The notes beneath the pieces are model-generated. The model had not been told where the DNA came from and did no database searches. It saw nothing but the letters and a program-made list of their open reading frames with translations. Both the position numbers and the translations under genes were made by a program. Of a DNA stretch of 42,653 nt, positions 23,462 through 29,013 are shown one piece after another. The number at the start of each line of letters is the position of its first letter. Position 1 is the first letter of the stretch. The DNA comes from a virus. The stretch is from positions 1 to 42,653 of the IMG/VR virus record IMGVR_UViG_3300035180_001682, one strand, 5' to 3'.

Positions 23462-23513
23462 CTTGCGCCGCTAGGGAAATTCCACTCTATAGGAAGTCTT
23501 CCAGCGGCGCAAG
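23462..23513. other. 11-bp perfect inverted repeat upstream of the 23391 gene
   Basis: CTTGCGCCGCT (23462-23472) and AGCGGCGCAAG (23503-23513) separated by 30 bp, which itself contains AGGGAAATTCC and GGAAG segments able to pair further. It fills the gap between the genes at 23532-23963 and 22807-23391. There is no T-run, so it is more likely an mRNA stem or operator than a terminator. Confidence 0.6.
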
Positions 23514-23531
23514 GGGGATTTGCGAGAACTG

Positions 23532-23963
23532 CTAGGAATTTTTTGCCCGAAGTTCACTCAGTTTTTGCAGCATCGCAGCCCGTGCTTCTGGGCTAACGGG
23601 GGCTGGTGGCTCCAACTCTTGGACTGGGCCGATGGCTTCCAGTGCTTTGGTGATCGCATGGGCATCCCAGGTGCCTTCCTTTGGGACTAGCTGAAGCGTT
23701 GTGCCGTCCTGGTGCAGAGCGATAGAGTCTGCGATTGCTGCCAAGTCCTCGAATCCGCTGGTTTTGCGCAATGCTCGGAAGTAGCTGTAGAGCCTGTGCT
23801 TCATGGCGGCAACTTCTGACGTGGACTGAAGCTGGATATCCAGTGTTCCGCCTAACTTGTGAAAGATTTTCAGCAAGTTGGCATATGCAGATGGATAGCG
23901 CAGGGGGTCAGGGTTGGAATGGGAAGAACGCTCGGATGCTGGGGTTGAGGTTGGAGTTGTCAT
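23532..23963 (-). CDS. hypothetical early protein
   Basis: 143 aa from the ATG at 23963, preceded by AAAGGA; longer frames upstream overlap another gene. After a Ser/Thr/Pro-rich start, YPSAYANLLKIFHKLGGTLD, AAMKHRLYSYFRALRK and DLAAIADSIALHQDGTTLQL form a mixed alpha/beta domain. The end is helical (PEARAAMLQKLSELRAKNS). Fragments such as a short FRxLR-K region followed by an ALHQDGTTLQL strand recall small phage proteins, but no family is assigned. Confidence 0.6.
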   Translation of the reverse strand: MTTPTSTPASERSSHSNPDPLRYPSAYANLLKIFHKLGGTLDIQLQSTSEVAAMKHRLYSYFRALRKTSGFEDLAAIADSIALHQDGTTLQLVPKEGTWDAHAITKALEAIGPVQELEPPAPVSPEARAAMLQKLSELRAKNS

Positions 23964-23985
23964 TGCAGTAGTCCTTTCTGGTGGG

Positions 23986-24216
23986 TTAGTGCATCGGTTT
24001 AGCTGGCAATGGCATCCAGTGGGTAATGCCAGAGGTGTTGGCAAAGCCCTGGATGATAGTGCCAGTGTTGAGGTGGAGCAGGAGGGTGCAGCCAGCTGGA
24101 GGAGGGCAGTCCTGCACAGCCCGCCACTGGTGCGCCTCCAGCTGGCTTCGGAGGCTTGCATTTTCCTGCTGCAGTTCCCCATAAGAGGCGTAAGGCGTGG
24201 GAGTAAGGGCAGACAT
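23986..24216 (-). CDS. second DUF551-like protein
   Basis: 76 aa, GGGAG before the ATG. A coiled-coil start (YGELQQENASLRSQLEAH) leads into QWRAVQDCPPPAGCTLLLHL and ends SGITHWMPLPAKP, the typical DUF551 ending. Compared with the copy at 19758 it has an added helical N-terminus and lacks the PIETAPKD form of the start. Role unknown. Confidence 0.65.
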   Translation of the reverse strand: MSALTPTPYASYGELQQENASLRSQLEAHQWRAVQDCPPPAGCTLLLHLNTGTIIQGFANTSGITHWMPLPAKPMH

Positions 24217-24222
24217 CGTGGG

Positions 24223-24438
24223 TTAAATCTCCCTCAGCCTGTTCTCACGCTCGATAATCTGCGTGATTATGCGGTCTTGGGCGGGTTCAGTAAGACCCCA
24301 AGAAACCGGGGATCCCCACTGTCCGAAGATTTTTAGTCTGAGGCCACTGACTGGATCTTCACGGGAGGGGAAGAAGTCGTAGCTGACCTCCGCCTGGACG
24401 TCCTCCCCCAGGTCTCCAAGTTGCAGGTATGTGATCAT
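24223..24438 (-). CDS. small early protein
   Basis: 71 aa from the ATG at 24438 with AAGGAG in ideal position; the open frame upstream is GC-rich non-coding sequence. MITYLQLGDLGEDVQAEVSY is a recurring start in short phage proteins, followed by FFPSREDPVSGLRLKIFG and a helical end (DRIITQIIERENRLREI). Function unknown. It lies 6 bp upstream of the DUF551-like gene. Confidence 0.7.
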   Translation of the reverse strand: MITYLQLGDLGEDVQAEVSYDFFPSREDPVSGLRLKIFGQWGSPVSWGLTEPAQDRIITQIIERENRLREI

Positions 24439-24755
24439 TTTTATCTCCTTTTCGGTTGCTGGTTGGTGCGAGTGAAGCGGGAAATTCCGCGAGAAAGGCC
24501 ATAGTGGCACGGGTGAGGCCAGCGTGCAAGGGGTGCGTGGAAGAGCTGAAGGGGAGCGAGAGCGCGAGAGCTGGCTGGAGCGGAGCGACCTTCCCCCAAG
24601 TAACAGCAGCAGCGGCCCCTTGTAGCATCTGCTGGGGAGAGCGAAGGAAAGGGGGCAGCGGAGGCCTGCGCGGGAGGTCGCTACGCTCCAGCGGGGCCGA
24701 ATGGGGCCGGGCTGAGGTGCGGAGGGGGGGGGGGCTGAGGAGGGGCTGAGGATGG

Positions 24756-24797
24756 GTTTCTTCCCCCGGTTACGCCGGCGTAATCCGCGCAAATAAC
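24756..24797. repeat. dispersed palindrome R6
   Basis: Arms GTTTCTTCCCCCGGTTAC and GTAATCCGCGCAAATAAC, centre GCCGGC, itself palindromic. The right arm is perfect consensus; the left has diverged to a C-run in the same way as R2. It sits 30 bp upstream of the rightward promoter at 24827. Confidence 0.88.
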
Positions 24798-24826
24798 CCT
24801 GGAATCCCCCTTTTTCTCCTGATCTA

Positions 24827-24855
24827 TTGACTATAACAATTCCCTACTTTATACT
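24827..24855 (+). promoter_or_regulatory. near-consensus sigma70 promoter pointing against the early genes
   Basis: TTGACT (24827-24832), 17-bp spacer, TATACT (24850-24855): 5 of 6 in each hexamer at optimal spacing, the best sigma70 match I found in the window. It points right, while every neighbouring gene points left. No coding region follows; the intrinsic terminator at 25053-25109 does. Confidence 0.65.
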
Positions 24856-25052
24856 CTGATTCATCAGCCGGAGGGGGTGGGAGTCAACAGCTACAGCTGC
24901 AACAGTTAATAGTAACAGCTAACAGCTAATAGGGGGGGGGGCCTAGCATCGCGCGAGCGGACTGTGTGGAGTCGCCCTCACGCGGTTGCGCCTGGGCAAC
25001 TAGCAGTAACAGTCAGCAGTCAGCAGTCAGCAGCTAGTAGTAACAGTTAATA

Positions 25053-25109
25053 GGGGGGTTTCTCGCGCGGAGTACAAGGCCGTAACACACGCGAGAAACC
25101 CCCCTTTTT
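25053..25109 (+). terminator. strong rightward intrinsic terminator formed on R7
   Basis: GGGGGGTTTCTCGCG (25053-25067) pairs perfectly over 15 bp with CGCGAGAAACCCCCC (25090-25104), followed by TTTTT (25105-25109). On the minus strand no T-run follows, so it works in one direction, matching the rightward promoter 200 bp upstream. Confidence 0.75.
25058..25099. repeat. dispersed palindrome R7
   Basis: Arms GTTTCTCGCGCGGAGTAC and GTAACACACGCGAGAAAC, centre AAGGCC. The outer ten bases GTTTCTCGCG and CGCGAGAAAC are perfectly complementary but differ from the GTTATTTGCG/CGCAAATAAC seen in other copies, an example of paired change. Extended by G/C runs into a terminator. Confidence 0.9.
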
Positions 25110-25221
25110 ACTACTGACTGCCTACCTCAGTCCCTGCCGCGCGAGCGGACTGTCACGCAAAAGCTGCTGCAGCCGGTCACCGGAGGCCCCAGTATCGCGC
25201 ACGCGAACCTCAGACAGTCCG

Positions 25222-25467
25222 CTAACGCGGGGGCAGTGGCACGGGTGCATTGGCGTGAGCCTTGGCGCGCTCCAGTTCCTGCTCCCGCGCGTACAAGCAG
25301 CTGTGGCAAGAGCAGCTGGAGTCGTCAGCAGCAAGAGGCACAGGGGCAGAGAGGGGAGTGGGCGCGGGAGCCGTGAGCCGCTGCACTCGCCCCCCTGCGA
25401 ACACCTCTTCCCAGACGTGGGGGAGTTGAAGAGCTGAGGGGGTGCTGTCGGCAGGTGGGATTGGCAT
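25222..25467 (-). CDS. small Cys-containing early protein
   Basis: 81 aa, AAAGGA before the ATG at 25467. Pro/Ala-rich over most of its length with a CSCHSC cluster at ~52-57 followed by a charged helix (YAREQELERAKAHANA). The Cys/His cluster could bind metal. No family recognised and low complexity makes it less certain. Its stop codon lies in the inverted repeat element ACAGTCCGCT. Confidence 0.5.
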   Translation of the reverse strand: MPIPPADSTPSALQLPHVWEEVFAGGRVQRLTAPAPTPLSAPVPLAADDSSCSCHSCLYAREQELERAKAHANAPVPLPPR

Positions 25468-25531
25468 GATTGGTTCCTTTCAGTTAGTAGTAACAGTTGG
25501 GGGGGGGGCGAAGAGCTGCCGCAAAGCCCTT

Positions 25532-25807
25532 TCACTTTGCCCAGCTCACCTTCGCCCCGTCTAGTACCCAGCGGGGATGTTGTGGATCCCTGCGCAGGTA
25601 GGCCACAGCTTCCAGCCACTTCCTGGCGAGATATGGGGAGGACGGGAAAAGCTGGGCCGCCCGAAGGGCTAGGGGGCTGGGAGAGGGGGCACAGGGTGAC
25701 TCAACCTTGGAATCAATAAGAAAAAGAGACACAGGGGCAGCGCCTGGGCTCTCCACAGTAGAAAGATCAAGAGGGGAGAAGTCTGAGAGTAGGAATTGCA
25801 TGGGCAT
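25532..25807 (-). CDS. small conserved-type early protein
   Basis: 91 aa from the ATG at 25807 (CTGGAAACC upstream); another ATG lies two codons later. The C-terminal ~38 residues, SSPYLARKWLEAVAYLRRDP then PRWVLDGAKVSWAK, form a compact helix-strand motif recurring at the C-terminus of small phage proteins. The N-terminal half is variable and Pro/Ser-rich. Function unknown. R8 lies 40 bp upstream of the start. Confidence 0.6.
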   Translation of the reverse strand: MPMQFLLSDFSPLDLSTVESPGAAPVSLFLIDSKVESPCAPSPSPLALRAAQLFPSSPYLARKWLEAVAYLRRDPQHPRWVLDGAKVSWAK

Positions 25808-25846
25808 GGTTTCCAGGATGGTAATGGTTAGGATGGCACGGGGGGT

Positions 25847-25888
25847 GATATCCGCTCGCATTACAACGTTGTAACCCGCGCAAATATC
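25847..25888. repeat. dispersed palindrome R8
   Basis: Arms GATATCCGCTCGCATTAC and GTAACCCGCGCAAATATC, centre AACGTT. Outer GATAT/ATATC replaces the usual GTTAT/ATAAC with pairing kept. The stem continues outward as GCACGGGG(GG)TGATAT against ATATCACCCCGTGC with a two-base bulge, giving one of the longest stems in the family. Confidence 0.88.
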
Positions 25889-26187
25889 ACCCCGTGCACG
25901 CCATCAACACTATCGCCATCCCATCCGGTATGCAATGGCACATTGGCCAGTTCTGTCTAAGTGATGTCATTGCCTTGTGGTGCAGTGGCGTAAGCATCCA
26001 TGCGTGACGTTTAGGCGCGGAAATTGGTGAAAGCGGCGAAAAGGGGTGAGATGGAAGGGGCGAAAACGGCTTAAAAGGGGCCTAGAATGCGCCGGAATAG
26101 GCCGGGATAGCCTAGGGTAGCCAAGAGGCCCGGCGATGCACGCAAGGGGCCTTTTAAGCCGTTTTAGGGGGATGGGGATTTCCGGCC
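25889..26187. other. gene-free structured segment, candidate replication origin
   Basis: No gene with a start signal here; the gene-free stretch runs on through R9 to 26240. A perfect 16-bp inverted repeat AAAACGGCTTAAAAGG (26063-26078) and CCTTTTAAGCCGTTTT (26150-26165) encloses 71 bp rich in GCCGG and GGCC that can pair internally. To its left, related GGCGAAAA-type units recur (near 26033 and 26060, with a degenerate GCGCGGAAA near 26014). Inverted repeats plus short direct repeats beside early genes resemble phage origins, but no initiator protein has been identified, so this is inference. Confidence 0.35.
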
Positions 26188-26229
26188 ATTTCTTGCCGGT
26201 ATTACTTCGGAGTAATCCGCGCAAAGGCG
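26188..26229. repeat. dispersed palindrome R9
   Basis: Arms ATTTCTTGCCGGTATTAC and GTAATCCGCGCAAAGGCG, centre TTCGGA. Outer bases of the right arm have diverged, while the core TAC-N6-GTA and GTAATCCGCGCAAA are intact. It lies 11 bp beyond the terminator of the 26291 gene. Confidence 0.85.
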
Positions 26230-26240
26230 TGCTCAGGACG

Positions 26241-26265
26241 AAAAAAAGGCCCCATGAAGGGGCCT
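26241..26265 (-). terminator. intrinsic terminator of the 26291 gene
   Basis: Minus-strand stem AGGCCCC (26265-26259) with GGGGCCT (26253-26247), 5-nt loop, then seven T residues (26247-26241). It lies 25 bp past the stop at 26291 and should end the first early transcript. Confidence 0.85.
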
Positions 26266-26290
26266 AAGGGGCTGGTGAGCAGGCTAGTGG

Positions 26291-26821
26291 CTAGAGCAAT
26301 TCATCCAACAATGCCGCGCCGTCAATGCCTTGTTGTGCCAGGCGCTCGGCTTGCAATTCCGCGATTATTGCTGCTACCTTCGGATTGGTGCGCAATGCCG
26401 CCTTTTCGGCTTTGGTTTTGTTCTCGAGCGCCGCCGCCATAACCGCCGGGGTCTTCCCGGACATCTTGCAAAGCGCCCGAAGCAGCAGGCTATTGCCCCC
26501 GTCGCCTTCGCCGGATGCGCGGCCTTTGTTCCATGCCGGGCTGGCCGGATCGGTTATGCGATCGTAGATTTCCTTGACGGCCTGGAACTTGTCCTCAAGA
26601 GTAGCGCTTCTTCCCGTTTCCGGGTTCCGCGCAATGGCCGCGCCATCAACAAGCTTTTGCTTGAGGCCGTGCATCATTGCGGCCTGCTTTATTTCATCCG
26701 TCAAGGTTGATGCATCCAGGGTGAGCACCCGCCCATCGCTAAATGTAAGCGTTAGCGTATCGCCAAATATGTCGGCGGTAATGGCCGGAATGCGGGCAGT
26801 TGTGGTTGTGGTAGTAGTCAT
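26291..26821 (-). CDS. early protein B of a paralogous pair, with ALLxEL ending
   Basis: 176 aa from the ATG at 26821 (AGAGG upstream). After a Thr-rich start come a short beta domain (ADIFGDTLTLTFSDGRVLTL), a helical middle, then SLLLRALCKMSGKTPAVMAA, LENKTKAEKAALRTNPKVAA and a final GIDGAALLDELL. The C-terminal ~80 residues align with the protein at 22807, so the two are paralogues separated by about 3 kb. GCC/GGC-rich codons differ from most neighbours. Its own terminator suggests heavy expression very early in infection. Function unknown. Confidence 0.72.
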   Translation of the reverse strand: MTTTTTTTARIPAITADIFGDTLTLTFSDGRVLTLDASTLTDEIKQAAMMHGLKQKLVDGAAIARNPETGRSATLEDKFQAVKEIYDRITDPASPAWNKGRASGEGDGGNSLLLRALCKMSGKTPAVMAAALENKTKAEKAALRTNPKVAAIIAELQAERLAQQGIDGAALLDELL

Positions 26822-26842
26822 GATAAGCCTCTTTAGGTAATT

Positions 26843-26888
26843 GAGGAACATTCCTCGCTATGCACTCGCACCTGGGCATGAGTGCATA
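26843..26888 (-). promoter_or_regulatory. two hairpins in the leader of the 26821 gene
   Basis: GAGGAA-CA-TTCCTC (26843-26856) and TATGCACTC/GAGTGCATA (26859-26867, 26880-26888) lie just upstream of the gene's ribosome-binding site on its mRNA. They could tune stability or translation of the early transcript; there is no T-run, so termination is unlikely. Confidence 0.4.
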
Positions 26889-26899
26889 ACGTGGCTTGC

Positions 26900-27013
26900 T
26901 CAGGCTACTTCGATTAGCAAAAACTCCCCTAAATCCCAGACCTTGCATGGCCGGGGGGCTGTGCAAATGAAGGTTGCGGCCTCTTTGATTGATACAAAGG
27001 TATAAAGTGTCAT
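26900..27013 (-). CDS. 37-aa hypothetical peptide
   Basis: ATG at 27013 with AGAGG upstream; sequence starts MTLYTFVSIKEAATFICTAP and ends DLGEFLLIEVA. Small, but it has the same leader element (repeat copy A, then a Shine-Dalgarno site) as the two larger genes upstream, which supports expression. No family recognised. Confidence 0.5.
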   Translation of the reverse strand: MTLYTFVSIKEAATFICTAPRPCKVWDLGEFLLIEVA

Positions 27014-27028
27014 AATTGAGCCTCTTTG

Positions 27029-27058
27029 TTGTTCTCGCCGGGCCTTATTGCCCGGCAA
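27029..27058 (-). repeat. stop-codon hairpin repeat, copy A
   Basis: On the mRNA strand GCCGGGC-AATAA-GGCCCGGC followed by GAGAACAAC. The left arm encodes the last residues (AGQ) of the 27248 gene and the loop contains its TAA. Copies B (27267-27295) and C (27501-27527) carry the same unit, each ahead of another small gene. Confidence 0.8.
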
Positions 27059-27248
27059 GTCTATCCGCTTCTGATTGCAAGGCCGAAGCCACAATGCTCA
27101 TAAGATAGCTTCGGATGAGGGGGTTAGCTAAGACTATTGCTTGTTCACTTGCCGGTAATTGTTCGAAGTCCTCGCTGCCGCTAGAGTCATCAAGCAAGGC
27201 CCAGAATAGCATCCACGTTGCGTTAATCATTAGAGGGGTTAATTTCAT
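27045..27248 (-). CDS. small early protein, tandem paralogue 1
   Basis: 67 aa from the ATG at 27248 (GGAGA upstream). Sequence follows LTPLMINATWMLFWALLDDS, then FEQLPASEQA, then IVASALQSEADRLAGQ. It matches the next gene upstream (27283-27486) along the full length: NATW, a following LL-A-L-D pattern, SG--F-QLP--EQA, and IV--ALQ-EA--L-GQ. A pair of tandem duplicated helical proteins of unknown function. Confidence 0.68.
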   Translation of the reverse strand: MKLTPLMINATWMLFWALLDDSSGSEDFEQLPASEQAIVLANPLIRSYLMSIVASALQSEADRLAGQ

Positions 27249-27266
27249 GATGGGGTGATCTCCAGG

Positions 27267-27295
27267 TTGTTCTCGCCGGGCCCTATTGCCCAGTG
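27267..27295 (-). repeat. stop-codon hairpin repeat, copy B
   Basis: mRNA sense ACTGGGCAATAGGGCCCGG then CGAGAACAACC; covers the TGQ-stop of the gene at 27486 and precedes the gene at 27248. The AATAG loop holds the stop codon. Compare copies A and C. Confidence 0.8.
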
Positions 27296-27486
27296 AGGCA
27301 TTCCGCTTCGGCTTGTAAGGCATCGCCTACAATTTCCGCTAAACGGTTCCGTACTATTTGGCTAGTCATGATATGTGCCTGTTCCGCCGGGGGCAGCTGC
27401 CGGAATTTGTCGCCACTCCCGGCATCCTCAAGCATGGCCATCAATAGCGCCCATGTAGCGTTAGCCATTGCGGGGGTTATTACCAT
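27283..27486 (-). CDS. small early protein, tandem paralogue 2
   Basis: 67 aa from the ATG at 27486 with AAGGAG upstream. VITPAMANATWALLMAMLED, then KFRQLPPAEQAHIM, then IVGDALQAEAECLTGQ. First gene behind the predicted leftward early promoter (27576-27604). The upstream frame (to 27567) still reads like a decayed third paralogue end (Cys/Glu-rich then SLARQ) in place of a start, so the duplication may once have had a third member. Confidence 0.68.
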   Translation of the reverse strand: MVITPAMANATWALLMAMLEDAGSGDKFRQLPPAEQAHIMTSQIVRNRLAEIVGDALQAEAECLTGQ

Positions 27487-27500
27487 GTGCTTCTCCTTGG

Positions 27501-27527
27501 TTGTTCTCGCCAGGCCGGATTGCCTAG
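27501..27527 (-). repeat. stop-codon hairpin repeat, copy C (decayed)
   Basis: mRNA sense GCTAGGCAATCCGGCCTGG then CGAGAACAACC, upstream of the first early gene. It matches copies A and B but the stop codon in the loop is lost (AATCC), and no full gene precedes it. It looks like the remnant of a further tandem unit. Confidence 0.7.
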
Positions 27528-27575
27528 CGAGTGAGGCCATCATCTCACACTCTGAGCAGGATTGCAATAGGTTTT

Positions 27576-27604
27576 TGTATATTGGCGTGAGAAATATTTG
27601 TGCA
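27576..27604 (-). promoter_or_regulatory. candidate leftward early promoter
   Basis: Minus strand TGCACA (27604-27599), 17-bp spacer, TATACA (27581-27576); 4 of 6 and 5 of 6 matches. Start predicted near 27569, about 80 bp ahead of the first leftward gene at 27486. Position and spacing make it the best candidate for the early promoter. Confidence 0.45.
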
Positions 27605-28093
27605 TGGGGGCGTGTTGTCAGGCATGGTTGTTGCTACGCGCGCGCGTGGGTGTGCATTAGAATGGGTGGAGGGGATGGAGGCCAGGACGAAGGGGGAGGC
27701 CCGGAGGGGGATGGGGGGAGGGGGGCACCAGGTCGAAGTGGCCAGGCCGAAGGGGGGGGGGGAGGGGAAAGCTGTTTGTTGCTGCACGTATGCAATGCAC
27801 CTTCAGAAATTTTTTATAAATTTTTCACCTCCCTCTTCAGGCCCCTTCGCATGACAGTCGCAGGGAAGCTGGGAGCGCGGAGAAAAGGCGGTAGGCTGAG
27901 GGGGGGGGTAGGAGTTTCTTGTGGGGATTACAACAGCGTAATTCGGGCGAATAATTTTTTTCAAAATTGCTTTAGCCCGTTCAATCACTGACTCCCCGTG
28001 ACAGTCTCCCCTCACCTTCCTCCCCTGCACCCTTGCGCATCCCCGCGCCTTGCGGATACCCTCACGCTGTAGTCCCAATGAAGGAGACATAGC
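27605..28093. other. divergent intergenic region between early and late arms
   Basis: 489 bp without a supported gene. It holds G11 and G9 tracts (27752-27762, 27900-27908), an alternating CGCGCGCG stretch near 27640, an AT-rich TTTTTTATAAATTTTT block near 27810, palindrome R10 and a C-rich leader to the small terminase ATG (AAGGAG at 28080). I see no convincing rightward sigma70 promoter; late transcription may need an activator. Confidence 0.6.
27914..27955. repeat. dispersed palindrome R10
   Basis: Arms GTTTCTTGTGGGGATTAC and GTAATTCGGGCGAATAAT, centre AACAGC. The conserved arm is on the left, as expected for a rightward unit. A run of seven T follows (27954-27960). It lies 138 bp upstream of the first late gene. 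Confidence 0.85.
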
Positions 28094-28456
28094 ATGGCAG
28101 CCTCACCCCAGAAACTGCAGAAGTTGAAGTACACCCATGAAGGGATGATAGACCTGATCCTGCAAGATCCGACAGTCACCGCCACGGAGCTGGCCAAGCT
28201 GTTCGGGTTTTCCACCTTCTGGGTTCAGCGAGTGATTGCAAGTGACAGCTTCCAGGCTAAGCTCGCAGAGCGCAGAAGGGGTGTGATTGACCCCGTGGTC
28301 GCTGCGACAGTCAACGAGCGCCTCATGTCAGTCACCCTTCACGCACTGGCCGTGCTGGAGGAGAAGTTGGACACAGAAGCTAGTGCCGAGGTGGCCTTAG
28401 AAGCGCTGGGGATAGTCGGGAAGACGCTGGCGCAATTGCAAGGGAGTAGGGGGTGA
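28094..28456 (+). CDS. small-terminase-like DNA-binding protein, copy 1
   Basis: 120 aa, AAGGAG before the ATG. A helix-turn-helix region (MIDLILQDPTVTATELAKLF, then WVQRVIASDSF) is followed by a long helical part (ERLMSVTLHALAVLEEKLD and EVALEALGIVGKTLAQLQG). Position directly before terminase suits a small subunit that recognises packaging DNA. The next gene codes for a clear paralogue. The stop overlaps the GTG start of that gene by four bases. Confidence 0.65.
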   Translation: MAASPQKLQKLKYTHEGMIDLILQDPTVTATELAKLFGFSTFWVQRVIASDSFQAKLAERRRGVIDPVVAATVNERLMSVTLHALAVLEEKLDTEASAEVALEALGIVGKTLAQLQGSRG

Positions 28457-29013
28457 GTGAAGTTCTGACAGCTGAGCAAGAGCCGCTGCGACCTGTGGAA
28501 GGGTTGGCGACTGTCCGAAGTGCCCGGGACTGCATCCGTCCAGAGGATATTGTCGCATACATTCTGGACAATCCGATGGCACAGCCGGAGGCAATTGCGG
28601 CGCATTTCAAGCAGCGCCCCGCCTGGCTCATGATGATTCTGGCCTCAGACAAGTTCCAGCGAGCCCTCGATCCCTACAGGGACTTGGTGGCGAACCCTCT
28701 TTACACTGCTACGATGGAGGAGAGGCTGCGAGCGCTGGCGCTGAAGGGCATGGACGTTATTCAAACTCGGCTGGAGTCCAAAGAAGTCAGTGACCTCCTG
28801 GTGCTGAAGGCTACGGAGATTGGGATTAAGGGACTGGGGCTTGGCCAGCCAAAGGATGACGCGGAAAAGCCTGTAGGGAATGTGGAAAGTCTGGCTGAAC
28901 GGCTGGTGAACGCCCTCAATCACCAGAGAAGCAATATTCATGTTGCTGATGGGCGCGGTAGCGCCCATGTCACAATTGAAGCTGAAGTTGTAGAGGCCCG
29001 CAATGGCGGTTAA
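28453..29013 (+). CDS. small-terminase-like DNA-binding protein, copy 2
   Basis: 186 aa, GTG start inside the stop of copy 1 (GTGA). It repeats the copy 1 architecture: IVAYILDNPMAQPEAIAAHF, WLMMILASDKFQ, then MEERLRALALKGMDVIQTRL and EIGIKGLGLGQ; it adds N- and C-terminal extensions (the end is acidic and His/Asn-containing). Either copy could be the true small terminase; the two could also form a mixed ring. Its end overlaps the large terminase start by 11 bp. Confidence 0.68.
   Translation: MSEVLTAEQEPLRPVEGLATVRSARDCIRPEDIVAYILDNPMAQPEAIAAHFKQRPAWLMMILASDKFQRALDPYRDLVANPLYTATMEERLRALALKGMDVIQTRLESKEVSDLLVLKATEIGIKGLGLGQPKDDAEKPVGNVESLAERLVNALNHQRSNIHVADGRGSAHVTIEAEVVEARNGG

Larger units (their letters stand above)
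24862..25109 (+). ncRNA. predicted ~250-nt noncoding RNA
   Basis: Bounded by the promoter at 24827-24855 (start near 24862) and the R7 stem with its T-run. It contains no plausible reading frame with a ribosome-binding site. It includes a G10 tract, one copy of the CGCGCGAGCGGACTGT repeat and tandem CAGTCAG heptamers, so it could base-pair with leftward early mRNA, which is its exact antisense here. The prediction rests on promoter plus terminator only. A replication-priming RNA is an alternative. Confidence 0.45.
24439..25221. other. gene-free control region with R6, R7, direct repeats and predicted RNA
   Basis: No convincing protein gene in 783 bp. It holds two palindromes (R6, R7), a near-consensus rightward promoter (24827-24855), a rightward terminator (25053-25109) and two G10-11 tracts. 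A 16-bp direct repeat CGCGCGAGCGGACTGT occurs at 24950-24965 and 25138-25153, with its inverted core ACAGTCCGCT at 25214-25223. A motif of the form AGTAACAGYTAATAG followed by Gs occurs near 24911 and 25039, with a shorter version near 25489, and CAGTCAG-type heptamers are tandem at 25011-25034. Dense repeats suggest replication or transcription control. Confidence 0.6.

Noticed and set aside
25967-26224. 85-codon minus-strand open frame over R9 and the inverted repeat
   Set aside because: Arg/Pro-rich low-complexity translation of the structured DNA, no ribosome-binding site.
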